From Cylindrotheca closterium (taxonomy: Eukaryota > Bacillariophyta > Bacillariophyceae > Bacillariales > Bacillariaceae): DNA of 64,000 nucleotides. The position numbers and the translations under genes were made by a program. The stretch lies in contig CAKOGP040001758.1 of the NCBI GenBank assembly GCA_933822405.4, positions 867,134-931,133 of the forward strand, written 5' to 3'. How positions within the stretch are numbered: position 1 is the first letter of the stretch; the number at the start of each line of letters is the position of its first letter. The notes beneath the pieces were generated by a model. That model saw only the letters and a program-made list of their open reading frames with translations, searched no databases and was not told the origin of the DNA. Below are positions 10,619 to 20,432 of the stretch, piece by piece.

Positions 10619-10796
10619 TGTATTTTATGCCCTGATTGCTTTGTACTGTATTGCTCAGCGTGTTGGATTACACGGTACAGAAACGAGAGAGGAAGAATAG
10701 AACTTGACGTTTTTCGTTGACCGTGGCGCTGCCTGCCTTCCTACTGGCGAATGAATCAAAGGTATTTTTGTTGCGTGCACGGTGATTGTTCTGGAC

Positions 10797-11072
10797 CTAG
10801 CCCTTTCTTGATGCCGCTGCTACTGCTCTCCCAAACAAATCACTATGAGAATACACCTTTGCTCTTTGTTGCTTGGCAGCCGGTGAAACCTTTTTTGTTT
10901 CCAGTTGCGTGATACGTGAACCTAGTTTCAGGGTTGTCGGTCCGTCCTCTGGCACATTACGTGACAAGTAAAACTGCATTGACTCCTTCGATTTCGATTT
11001 TCGACTCTGCGTATGTACAAAATGGTACATTGGCCGGCTTGGAGGTTCAAAAACAACCAGTTCGAGGCGCAT
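10797..11072 (-). CDS. Small ORF or terminal fragment, unrecognised
   Basis: A 91-codon frame starting MRLELVVFEPPSRP and ending FGRAVAAASRKG. Its composition (balanced charges, no low complexity) looks coding, and the frame stays open 16 codons upstream of the ATG to a TAA. It may be the last exon of a gene whose upstream exons I could not define; 11090-11220 minus also has a short coding-like frame (MFKTILKAFRES). It could also be a degraded gene or chance. No domain recognised. Confidence 0.3.
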   Translation of the reverse strand: MRLELVVFEPPSRPMYHFVHTQSRKSKSKESMQFYLSRNVPEDGPTTLKLGSRITQLETKKVSPAAKQQRAKVYSHSDLFGRAVAAASRKG

Positions 11073-11362
11073 TTCGTTCGCAATATGGCATAGATCCTGG
11101 CTTTGTGGCCCTTATTTGTCTGAATCACGGATTCTCCAATAGTGGTATGTCGTTAAATCGATCATCAGTTGATTCACGGAACGCTTTAAGTATAGTTTTG
11201 AACATTAATTCGATTTGTATCGTTTCGCAGAATGGCATAAGTCGGAATGAATCACAGAACTTTTTCAACCCGAATGACCATCATTTGTTGTTCCGAAAAT
11301 TCGGAATCATGGATGTAGCAAGGTTTCCCACATAATCTAAGACAGCAGACCATAAGAATTAA

Positions 11363-12061
11363 ATGAAGAAAAGGACTATCGACGCAGTTAACGAGGACGC
11401 TGCCCAATCGTTAGTCCGATTCAACAATAAGCGACAAAAAAGTGCTTACTGTCCTCTCTGTAGCGATGTTTTCTACATCGGCACAGCTTCGTACGACTTC
11501 TGCGTTCCCATTTCCTCCGCCAACGTCGAAAACAGGAAACTCGTCCGGGCTGGGCGACAACACTGTAAAAAGAAGCACCCGACCTCCTTTTTATGGAACC
11601 TTCTTCCGAGGAGGGACAAGTTACTCGCGAATATTCCTTCTCGCGAACTCACTTTGGATGTCGGTCTTGGTTCCGACAATGATATTTTTGAGGTTGATGC
11701 ACTTTTTGTAGTAGCGATGAGCAAGGCTGCTAAGTTGCACCCAGTTGGAGGTGACAGTTCCATTCATTTGATAAGGATCGGAATGTTGTGTCGCCTGTCC
11801 ATGGCCAAAGCTTGGTTGAAGTGGATGACATCGCGGCGATGTAGCCTGTCTTCTAAACTTGGCAAGGATAAGGCTAGGGAAGTTATTAAGAAGACAAGTG
11901 ACCGCTTAGAAGAACTTATACTCGCGCTGTCCGACATTCGACCAGTCTCCCATTTGCCCCAGGGTGCAACCGAAGTCTTCAACGAATTCAACCTTTTTGC
12001 TCTAATTCCAGGGCGCCACAGACAAACCTGGCTCGTGGACGGCCTCACTGGCCAGTTGTAG
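11363..12061 (+). CDS. Unrecognised 232-residue protein with zinc-finger-like Cys/His motif
   Basis: A basic N-terminus with a probable nuclear signal (NNKRQK) is followed by CPLC and, about 40 residues later, QHCKKKH. That is a CxxC...HxxxxH arrangement like a C2H2 finger with a long loop. The rest is helical with an Arg/Lys-rich middle and ends WLVDGLTGQL. I recognise no family. It lies tail-to-tail with the coiled-coil gene ending at 12311. It may belong to the same lineage-specific cluster as that gene and the DOT1-SET gene; shared function is conjecture. Confidence 0.55.
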   Translation: MKKRTIDAVNEDAAQSLVRFNNKRQKSAYCPLCSDVFYIGTASYDFCVPISSANVENRKLVRAGRQHCKKKHPTSFLWNLLPRRDKLLANIPSRELTLDVGLGSDNDIFEVDALFVVAMSKAAKLHPVGGDSSIHLIRIGMLCRLSMAKAWLKWMTSRRCSLSSKLGKDKAREVIKKTSDRLEELILALSDIRPVSHLPQGATEVFNEFNLFALIPGRHRQTWLVDGLTGQL

Positions 12062-12245
12062 AGCTCAACCATCACCATTCCTGGCGCTAAAATTATTTTA
12101 AGAAGACGTCTTTTTAAGCATGGCAAACATTATAATTTTATTATGGTAATATCGCAAAGTTGCCAACACTTAGTAGAAGTTAGGTCTATGACAACACCTC
12201 ATTCTTGCACTGTAAACTAGGATATGCCTAAAGTGAATGGTAGAG

Positions 12246-12325
12246 TTGCAGACATAGTAATAGGAAGCGGTTATGGTGATGGTGCTTGCAGACATAGTAA
12301 TAGGAAGCAGTTATGGTGCTGGTGC
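12246..12325. repeat. 40-bp tandem direct duplication
   Basis: The segment beginning ttgcagacatagtaatagg occurs twice, at 12246 and 12286, with a few substitutions. The second copy carries the TAA stop (minus strand, 12311-12313) of the coiled-coil gene and the first GGTGCT unit of its Pro-Ala tract. The first copy repeats the stop-containing sequence just beyond the gene. Confidence 0.85.
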
Positions 12326-14722
12326 TGGTGCTGGTGCTGGTGCTGGTGCTGGTGCTGGTGCTGGTGCTGGTGCTGGTGCTGGTGCTGGTGCTGGTGCTGG
12401 TGCTGGTGCTGGTGCTGCTGGTGAGAATGCAGCAGCATTCTTTTTCAACCTTGCATCCATCTTTGATTCCGAATCGTTACTTAGCACAGTAGCAAGTTCG
12501 TAGAGTTTCTGGTCGAGACAACGCTCAACCATGCCCCTTGCCGTGGGGAAGTATCCATCCTCTTGCCACATTTCTCCATATAGTGTGAACTGCCTCAAAA
12601 ATGTGTTCGCAATCCGGTTCTTTGTCGATCCCACGGTTTGTATTCCCGTCGACATCAGCTCCTGGAACATACTATTGATGATTGTTACAATGTATGGTTT
12701 TGCCGCGGAAATATAGACTGTGGTGAACCCATGTTCACTTTCCACAGTCTTTGTTGGACCTTTCTTATGTTCTATGCGAGCTGGATGGATCTTTTGATGG
12801 AAAACATCATCACACATCAGAAGCGTGAAGTTACACTCATTTTTGTTAGTCAACCTTTTAAGAATCTCAATCTTGGCCTGTTCGATCCAGTTTTTGACGG
12901 CCCGTGGGTCAGTAATCGTCTCCACTAGATTCGGTAACTGACTTCCTTTGGAAAATGTGTACGCGAAAAATTGCTCGCTTACAAATTGAGGAATAGTAAC
13001 CGTTCGGTTCTTCCACACTAATGGTGGGCCGTTGCGCCACCACATACCACATCTCGAATGACCATCTACTCTTTTGTGGTTGGGTGGTTTGCAGGCGACT
13101 CCACCTTTTGAAGTGCAGATATTGGCATGCTCACTCAGGTCGCAGAATGCCCCAATCGGGACAAGAGGTACTTCGGCTTCCGTTGGTGCTTCGGCTTCCG
13201 TTGGTGGTGCCCCTGCTTCTTCCAGTTCATCCTGGCCATTGGGTTCATCCTCGTCGGTTTCCTGGGTATTAGATTCATCGTCGGTCCCTGCTGCTTCGTG
13301 TTCATCCTGGCCATTAGATCCAACGTCTGACCGGTCTGACCCATTGTGGGAATCGGCTACATGCAGGTCTTGATCGCGTAGTCTTGCGATTTCATTTTCC
13401 ATTTGGGAGAGTTGGGTCGCATTCTCGTTCTCTGCTTCTTGGATGTTTCTAATGAATTGCTCGCGTCGTTGTGCTTGCCTCAGAAGCTGATCCCTTTCCT
13501 CTGTCACCGTTGCAATATCCGCCTGTCGCAGTACCCTCAACTCCTCTCTGGATCTATTTATTTTCCGCCGGTGTTGTTGATTAGTGTCTTTTGTCGACGT
13601 GTTGTACGGACTCAAGATGCATTCTACCTACCTTTGTAGCTCCAACTGGCAAGCAACCAAATCGTTTCGTTCGCGTTGGTGAACGACAAGAAAAGCATTA
13701 TGCTGGGTTTCCAACTGGTGACGCTGGGTCTGCACCCTGGCGAGTTCCGACGCGGCCTCCCTGGATTGCCGTTCTAATTCCTGCTCCGACTGCTCCACTC
13801 TCCTCCTTTTATTGGTGAGTTCTTCCTCCGTTTGCTGGCGTCGACGTTTCTTGTCTTCTAATTCGTTTGTCTTCTCCCTTAGCGCCCTTGTCATTCCGCA
13901 CCACGGCCCAAATCCGACAGACCCACAAGTAAGTGTGACACGCTCTAGCTTTTCTATGGCATTTTCTGGAAGCCCTGGATGATAGGCAAACCAGTTCTGG
14001 CAACAATCATATTGAATCATTTTTTCCACTTTCTGCTCCCCGAAGCTGGTGTAGCAAAGGTCGAAGAATAATTTGATGTTCGAGAGAGACTCTGGTTCCA
14101 GAAATCTGGTGCTCACTGTTACATTCAAAGATAATTGTAACATCACCGATAAGCATACCACATCAAGGTTGATTTCGTGACCATTGCTTGACTGAGATTC
14201 AAGGAAGTACTCTCCTGTAGATACAGTTGCCCAAATGGGTAGTTTCCCAAAGGCCTCCACCATTTTGTTTTCCGTTAGAAAATTACCGGCGGGTCCTTCT
14301 TTGAAGATACTTCTTCCCGTTATCTCCATGACTACTTCGCCCTGTTGGCTGACCGTGGCGCATTGTGTGAAAAGATGGACGTTTCTGCACGTCTTGACAA
14401 CAAAGCCCCAATCTTGTGTATGTTTCACTGTTGGATCAAGCAAGTCAAAGTCGTTGATTAAATGCTCTTCATTTTGGCACTGGTGAGAAATGCCGACCTT
14501 GGGACAATGTAGAAACCACTGTTCAACAACAGTGAAGTAGTTTTCATCTATTGGCAAGTCCGGTTTTGATGCAACGTGAAGTGATTGCTCGCAAGATACA
14601 ATGTTCTCCAACAGTTGTTCCGGTGTTAATTCACCTGCCCTTGTTTGAGGGGGTTCCAGGGAGCGACCAAATTGGCATGCAAGGTGGAACATGGACGAAG
14701 ATCTAACCCCACACGGATTCAT
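12311..14722 (-). CDS. Coiled-coil protein with Pro-Ala repeat tail
   Basis: Two exons, 14722-13632 and 13553-12311 (777 residues), joined by a 78-nt intron with gtaggt donor and aatag acceptor, phase 2; an alternative in-frame acceptor lies 6 nt downstream. The join is supported because the Glu/Arg/Gln-rich coiled coil that fills the end of exon 1 (from about residue 285) continues directly into exon 2. The 434-codon exon-2 frame also has no ATG at its 5' end. The N-terminal half is globular, with several Cys and no known domain. A second globular region (about 510-740) has scattered Cys/His and a conserved-looking TVYISAAKPY block. The protein ends in about 17 Pro-Ala dipeptides. It is divergent from the DOT1-SET gene (162 bases between starts), suggesting shared regulation. 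Confidence 0.6.
12315..12416. repeat. (GGTGCT)17 hexanucleotide microsatellite, coding
   Basis: 102 bases of uninterrupted GGTGCT. Read on the minus strand it encodes the Pro-Ala tail of the coiled-coil protein. Being a multiple of three, copy-number changes would only alter tail length. Confidence 0.97.
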
Positions 14723-14884
14723 TGGTGCGGTTTTGTGATTTTGTGATGTTGCCTTTTTTGATTATGTGTACGTCTTCGTACATAACCGTCGTGGCAAAAC
14801 ACGGGCCATTTTTCAGCGCCTCCAAACTCGTCTTCACGACGTACCAATACTTCCTGTCATTGTTGTATCTACTATCGCTGCATC
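14723..14884. promoter_or_regulatory. Putative bidirectional promoter
   Basis: 162 bases separate the divergent start codons of the coiled-coil gene (minus) and the DOT1-SET gene (plus). The short distance leaves room only for a shared control region and two short leaders. No specific motif is claimed. Confidence 0.45.
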
Positions 14885-17800
14885 ATGCCGAGGCAAGTCT
14901 CACAGAGCGCAATGGAGGAAGCGTGGAAGACGCAGACGCCCATCCTGGAGAAGCTAACTTGCGATGCAATGCTTGTCATACTTGAAATGAATGGCATCAC
15001 TCTAAAGAAACAGGGAAGGATCAGGAGAAAGTTCAAAAGACTTGTCCATCCAGACGTAGTCCAGGCATTCGACCTACAGTCGAATGAATTACTTGCTTTA
15101 TCTAAGGACGATATTTCGAAACAGTTGCTGGAAAAGCAAATGATGCGCCAAAAGCAAATGATGCGCCAAATGACGGTGGAAGACCGTCGTAATTTGGAAA
15201 AACTAGACTACCACAAGGCACGTTGGCGATGGATCAAGGATGACTTTCTGTCTCGTGGGTTGGTAACTACTTTTTCGCAGCCTGAGTGCTTCCAACAGCC
15301 GGTACCCGGTGCTAAAATGATAGTGAAGTTGAACGTACCCGGTGCTAAAATAAAGGTGGTGAAGTTGAACGTTCCAGAGCAGAATAGGCAACAAAGTAAT
15401 AGTATGCTACCGTCGGTTACCAAACCGGCAAACTTGGTAACTCCTGAAACGCCGGAATTTGCGGTCGGTCTTGTTGCAGAGTTGGTAACACCTCGACCTC
15501 CGAGTACTGACCGGGGAACGTTGACAACACATCCACTTCCACTTGTGGATGCAGACGATAATCATTTGCTGCCTACGGATTACATGGAGGATCGAGGATA
15601 CTTCAATACCGACTGGGGAACCTTGGCAACAATTGAACGATCGGCACCAGTGTCAACCTCTTACTCCTACTGCACAATTGAACGACGAGATAAATCAGTC
15701 GAGACATCAGTTCTGAGCTCTTACTCCTACTCCACGAGTGAACGACCAGACGATCCAGTCGAGACACCACCGGAAGAAACCATTGAGTCTTTTTTCACAC
15801 CGGAACAATTTGACAACGCAATGCAAGAAGAAGGTTCGGTTTATCATTCACCCCAAATGGGAGGTAGACTTATCTTCGGTGCGGACGAAGAAACAAGTTC
15901 ACTGGGAGATACACTGGGAGATACGGTTCTGTCGGAAGGGGAAGAAACTGAAGAAGAAAGGAAATTGGAGCTGTTGGATCAGTTTGCAATTCCAGTCAAG
16001 CGTCTCCTTTTGCAAACTTTGTGTGCCGAGGGGGGAACTATAGATTCCAATACGGTACTGGCAGCCGACTGCAACGACGGGGAGGTTCATTCCTGCTTTC
16101 AGAAGCAGTTTCATGCACTCGGTGTGCACGATCTGGAAAAACTTTTGGAAGATCCCTGTCACGTTCCAACTGGGATGGTACTGGCTCGAAACGCCGTTGG
16201 TAAGTTGAGACTGTACTGATTTCTACAACATATTATCTTGTCTAATGTCAGCGAAACAAAAAGAGCGAGAACACCAAAGGGAGAAACAACAATTGAAGGA
16301 ACAACGACAAAAGGAGAGGGCACTGCACACACAAAAGACAAAACTTACGAATATGAGGAAACGTCTGGAGAGAGAGGGAAGTCCTTATCGACAGATTGTG
16401 GATACTATTCACACCGTGTTCGGTAAGCAGGGAACAGAACTGGCACATAATGGAAGTTCGACCTATGCCGAAGTGACCAAAGAAACGATCACAGGAATTG
16501 TGGACATGCTCAAGGATCACCACAAGTATAAAGAAGACGACTGCCTCTTTGATGCTGGTAGTGGCATCGGTACTATGGTGTTTCGAATGTCGGTTGAGTT
16601 GCAGTGTCGTGCCTTGGGTATTGAGTACTGCAACCACCGTACATTCCTTGCTGCCCATGCCGCTATTAATTTGTTTGCAGAGTACAGGCTCGACGAACGG
16701 TTCAACCAAGGAACGATGCTTGCTCTGGGAGATCTGTATAACCTCCAACAGATACCTAAGCAAGTCACAACATTGATAATGTACGACGAGGCGTTTCCTC
16801 CCGGATTGATGCTCCACATGGCAGATCTCATCCAGGCAGCCCCGCCCAATCTCCAATTTGTTGTATCCGCAAAGGTCAACAGAGAGAGTTGCTACTCCCA
16901 GCTCTTAATCGACGCAGGATTAACAGAGCTGGGCAATGTCAAAGGAAGCAAAACGAACAATGGTGGAGCGACCACATTTACTCTGTTCAAACGCCTGGAA
17001 CCCCAAACGAACAAAGATGGAGGGTCCGCAGCTCCGGCAACCGCGTCAGTGTCGCCTGTGCCTGAGAAGGAGACACTCCATCTGCAGATCGAAGGAGAGC
17101 TCGAAAGATTCACGGTGGGGGGTTCCTACGAATCAAGATTGAAGTACTATGAGGCACTGAAAGCCTCAACTCAGAAAACTATGCAGCGGGAAAAGAAGCT
17201 ACGCAAACTGCATAGCAAGAAACGAGAGAAGAAGCATTGCCTATGTGCTGCTCAAGCGATGTGCGAGGCAAAATGCATCGGATGTGAGGAATACTTCGCT
17301 CATATCTCCGAAGATGAGCTCACATCCAAAAAAGTTACTTGGCTACCAAACCAACAGGGCCTTTTCTGTAAGACGAAGTTGAACAAGGACCAATTCGTCG
17401 TCGAGTACGCTGGGAGAATCAGGAAGACAACAAGCACCGACTGCGATCGGTACGTACTGTGTTTCGATGGGAAGCGCATCAACGCCAGGGGATATGGAAT
17501 CCAGCAGTTCGTGAACCATAGCTGCAATCCGAACTGTACCCTTACTAAGTGGACAGATGAGTACGGAAAGTCCAGAGTCTCCATCAGGACCAAGAGCAAC
17601 ATTCCATCCGAAACAGAACTGACGGTCGACTACGGTAGCGAAAGGGAGCCCTTCGACTGTATCTGCGCCCGTTGTCGCCCCATCACAAAAACGGTGATGT
17701 GGTTCGGGATGACGGGAACCACCTTTGAAAGTATGAAAGTAGACAGGCCCAGTATCACGCTGGGGAGGTCTGGGAAAAAAAAATGGTTGGCCGACTTCTG

Positions 17801-18863
17801 TAGTCGGAACGGCAATAAATTGGGTAAACAGGATGCCCGCGATTTCCTCCGCATATCGGCTGCGAGGTGGAAGAAAACAGAGGTCTACTCGGTATCGATT
17901 CAAACAATCGACGAAATCGAGATGCTGAATCGAGACCCAGTCTTCCACAACAACTGTGACTGGAATTCCCCAGATTGTCTGGCCAAGATCGTAGGGAAAG
18001 TGGACGTGGTTGAGTGCGACTGGGTTTGGATGCCGGCATCCTACCTATCGGATTGCTTGAAGAATGGGTTTTTTACTAAGGTGATTCCGGAGCTGATCAA
18101 ATGTCATCTTGCGCCTGGTGGTTACATTTTGTTACCACTCCAAATCCCCATCCTCGACCGAGTATTGGCCCACCAGAATGAGGGCAAATATTCAGTAACT
18201 TTGCTGACAGAACAAGAAGCGACGAAACTTAGCCCTTTGTTACAGGCCACGCACGAGCTACAGGCCATCATGACCGACAAAGAAACTAGGAGGGTTATGG
18301 GCAAAGCAAAACAGCAGCTGGATCAGTACGCTGGTATTGAAAGCCTATCGGTGGTAGATCAGACGGTCTCCTCTGCTATCGACGTCAAGGATTTCCTAAA
18401 TAACTACGCTGAAGAGAATGGCGACATTGGGAAGCTAAGATTCATTTGCATCAAAAGCAAACAGCCCAGTAAAAGCAGTCAGGCCGCTGGTATCGAAATA
18501 AAGCAGAGGAGCAAAAGAAAGCAGACGACAAAACCAACCGCTGCTGGCAAAAGGAAGGGTGTTCCGACAACGGAACCGGTGAAGGCGACAACTTCTGGTG
18601 CCAAACGAAACAAAAGGGCTGCAGGCAAAAGAAAGCAGACAACAAAACCAACCGCTGCTGGCAAAAGGAAGAGTGTTCCGACAACGGAACCGGTGAAGAA
18701 AACAACTTCTGGTGCCAAACGAAACAAAAGGGTGGTCGCTGCGGTCGTGGAGCAATCAACCAAAGCCAAAACCAAGATTTCCGTTGCCGCAACAGCTAGA
18801 AGCCGGAAGGCTCCAGGTTGTACCCCAAGAGAAATGCGGTTGAAAGCCAAAGTGCTAGGGTAG
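14885..18863 (+). CDS. DOT1-like/SET fusion methyltransferase with H1-like tail
   Basis: Exons 14885-16199 and 16252-18863 flank a 52-nt intron (gtaagt/gtcag, phase 1), giving 1308 residues. Residues 1-438 are mostly disordered with short internal repeats. At about 515-690 a DOT1-type domain shows YAEV, the SAM-binding FDAGSGIGTMVF (Asp539 region), GIEYCN and a DEAFPPG block. A Cys-rich segment (CLCAAQAMCEAKCIGC) precedes a complete SET domain (about 795-912) with YAGRI, NHSCNPNC (860-867), LTVDYG and post-SET CICARC. About 985-1100 resembles the second half of a PRMT Rossmann domain (VDVVECDW ... APGGYILLP), but motif I is not seen. The tail has two 38-residue Lys-rich repeats. DOT1 methylates H3K79 and SET proteins methylate histone tails; the joint substrate here is unknown. 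Confidence 0.8.
16200..16251 (+). other. 52-nt intron joining the two DOT1-SET exons
   Basis: Begins gtaagt and ends atgtcag; splicing keeps phase 1 and joins codons GCC GTT G|CG AAA. Without splicing the upstream frame ends at a TGA (16217-16219), splitting the protein into 444 and 872 residues. Confidence 0.8.
18511..18738 (+). repeat. Two 114-bp tandem repeats encoding a Lys-rich tail
   Basis: Copies at 18511-18624 and 18625-18738 are nearly identical and each encodes 38 residues rich in Lys, Thr, Pro and Ala (KRKQTTKPTAAGKRK core). Period and composition resemble histone H1 C-terminal tails. Confidence 0.9.
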
Positions 18864-18889
18864 GATACTAATTAGTATATGAATATGAA

Positions 18890-19327
18890 TTACAAATGTG
18901 TAATCTGATGATATCCGGGTACTCCTTCGAATGCCCCATCTTCAATAACAACACCGCGACAGAGGTTAAGTATTCGAGAAAGACTAGTACAATCCTTGAA
19001 TGCAGAGACTTCAACAAGCCTTAGGCGGGGAGGAAAGTGTACCATTGTCACACTAATGCACCCCCGAAAGGTTCCACTCCTGATGATTCGAACCTTCGTG
19101 CAACTCAGATTCACCTCGAGCATACTTGAGCAGTTCATGAATGCCTGTCGTCCAATATCATTCAAAAGGGAAGAGAATGGAAATCCGCGGAGGTTTGAAG
19201 CGTTCATGAAAGCCTCCTCTCCAATACGTTCCAGACGCTGTCTTCTAGCAGCCTTCGCTTTGTTTTTCGTTTTCTTGCTCATTTTAGAAAAGAAGTTTGC
19301 TTTGGATTGCCATGCCCACCGTGTCAT
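18890..19327 (-). CDS. Short BspA-type leucine-rich repeat protein
   Basis: 145 residues. After a basic N-terminus (KKTKNKAKAARRQR), about four LRR_5-type repeats follow, recognised by recurring IGEEAFMNAS, IGRQAFMNCS, IRSGTFRGC and VEVSAFKDCTSL units. It is far shorter than typical diatom BspA-LRR proteins (such as the 641-residue one at 27567), so it may be a truncated copy. It ends 26 bases from the stop of the DOT1-SET gene, tail-to-tail. Role unknown; such repeats usually bind proteins. Confidence 0.65.
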   Translation of the reverse strand: MTRWAWQSKANFFSKMSKKTKNKAKAARRQRLERIGEEAFMNASNLRGFPFSSLLNDIGRQAFMNCSSMLEVNLSCTKVRIIRSGTFRGCISVTMVHFPPRLRLVEVSAFKDCTSLSRILNLCRGVVIEDGAFEGVPGYHQITHL

Positions 19328-19467
19328 ACTCCACGCTACTCCCTACTCTTCGGGGTGTGCACGGAGGTTATAACACGATGACTCCGCCATGGTCAACGCT
19401 CAGTAGTTACTAGATAAAACAATGACTAATTAACATTACACATCATGTGCTAACCGCAGTCACGGGC

Positions 19468-19899
19468 CTATCGAGCTGACCGGACGTTAAGATTGGATTT
19501 TTTCAGAACAACGAGCAGTCGACTATCACCAAAAATATCTCCAAACGCTACGTAGACAAACTCGGTTGTGGTGCCAATGATATAGCCAACTTCGCCGTCC
19601 ATTTGGGGTTCCCAAAGGACGGTAACTCGCTCTCCAAACTTATGATTGCTGCTGTTTTTCTTTTGGGGAAAGGGAGACTTCCGTTTGTTGATCTCAGCTA
19701 GATCCCTTGCCACCATTTTCAGTTTGTGATGAACGTTTTTATTTGGACTGGGCCTGTTAGTATTTGGGCCAAAAGAAAGCTCTGCAAGCCTTTTTTGCAG
19801 CTCTTCCAGTCTCGCCTTTTCATCCTCTATGCGACTTTCCGCATCCGTGATTAATGCGCAGATCTCCTGCTTTGTTTCCATGTCCCCTGACCTTGCCAT
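19468..19899 (-). CDS. Coiled-coil protein with SH3-like (Tudor/KOW-type) C-terminus
   Basis: 143 residues from the first ATG (MARSGDMETKQ). The frame is open further upstream, but only through GTG codons and palindromic repeat sequence. About residues 5-40 form a Glu/Arg coiled coil (SRIEDEKARLEELQKRLAEL). The C-terminus (GERVTVLWEPQMDGEVGYIIG, then FVYVAFGD) has the strand-turn pattern of small SH3-like barrels that bind nucleic acid or methylated tails. No firm family. The position next to the chromatin-writer gene is suggestive but may be coincidental. Confidence 0.5.
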   Translation of the reverse strand: MARSGDMETKQEICALITDAESRIEDEKARLEELQKRLAELSFGPNTNRPSPNKNVHHKLKMVARDLAEINKRKSPFPQKKNSSNHKFGERVTVLWEPQMDGEVGYIIGTTTEFVYVAFGDIFGDSRLLVVLKKSNLNVRSAR

Positions 19900-19952
19900 C
19901 CTGTTGGGATGTTGCTTTTTGCATTGCAGACTCACGACTGTCACAGTACCTG

Positions 19953-20180
19953 ATGGCCCCAGAATGCCCAGAATGTGGCCCCAGGATCCATTCACACTTG
20001 GAGATTTGCCCCCAGAATCCGTAACACACTTGGAGATTTGCCCCCAGAATCCGTATTACGGATTCTGGGGGCAAATCGCAATCACGAAAAGTTCATTCAC
20101 GCTTGGAGATTTGCCCCCAGAATCCCTAATACGGATTCTGGGGGCAATCCAAAAGGCCGTAATATGGACTCTGGGGCCAC
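19953..20180. repeat. Cluster of palindromic and inverted repeats
   Basis: The unit cttggagatttgcccccaga (followed by atccgta) recurs near 19998, 20030 and 20102, with degenerate relatives at 19953-19985 and 20160-20180. At 20036-20076 two 20-bp arms flank a single base as a perfect hairpin. At 20111-20147 two 15-bp arms (ttgcccccagaatcc) flank a 7-base loop. The cluster sits between the divergent coiled-coil/SH3-like gene and the twin-Cx9C gene. Confidence 0.9.
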
Positions 20181-20432
20181 ATCTGTATCACGAATAATCG
20201 CAGCGTTGGGAAACGACATCACGAAGGCGAGAAGGTTGCATAGATATTGGATTCATTCGACCGAAACGAGAGATTTGGTCGGACGAGAACAGACGTCGTT
20301 ACGAAAACCTCAAACCAACTCATTCATTCATTGCCCAAGAAGATTGATTGGTCTCTTTCACTTTTAACTTGGCATCTCTCTCGCCTCCTAACAAGATTCA
20401 ACACATACTGTAGAATCTCTAACCTCACCACT

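Noticed and set aside
18435..18850. Overlapping minus-strand frames over the Lys-rich tail (FCQQRLVL-type repeats)
   Set aside because: Direct mirror of the 114-bp repeats in the DOT1-SET gene; three frames are open at once, which is a repeat artefact.
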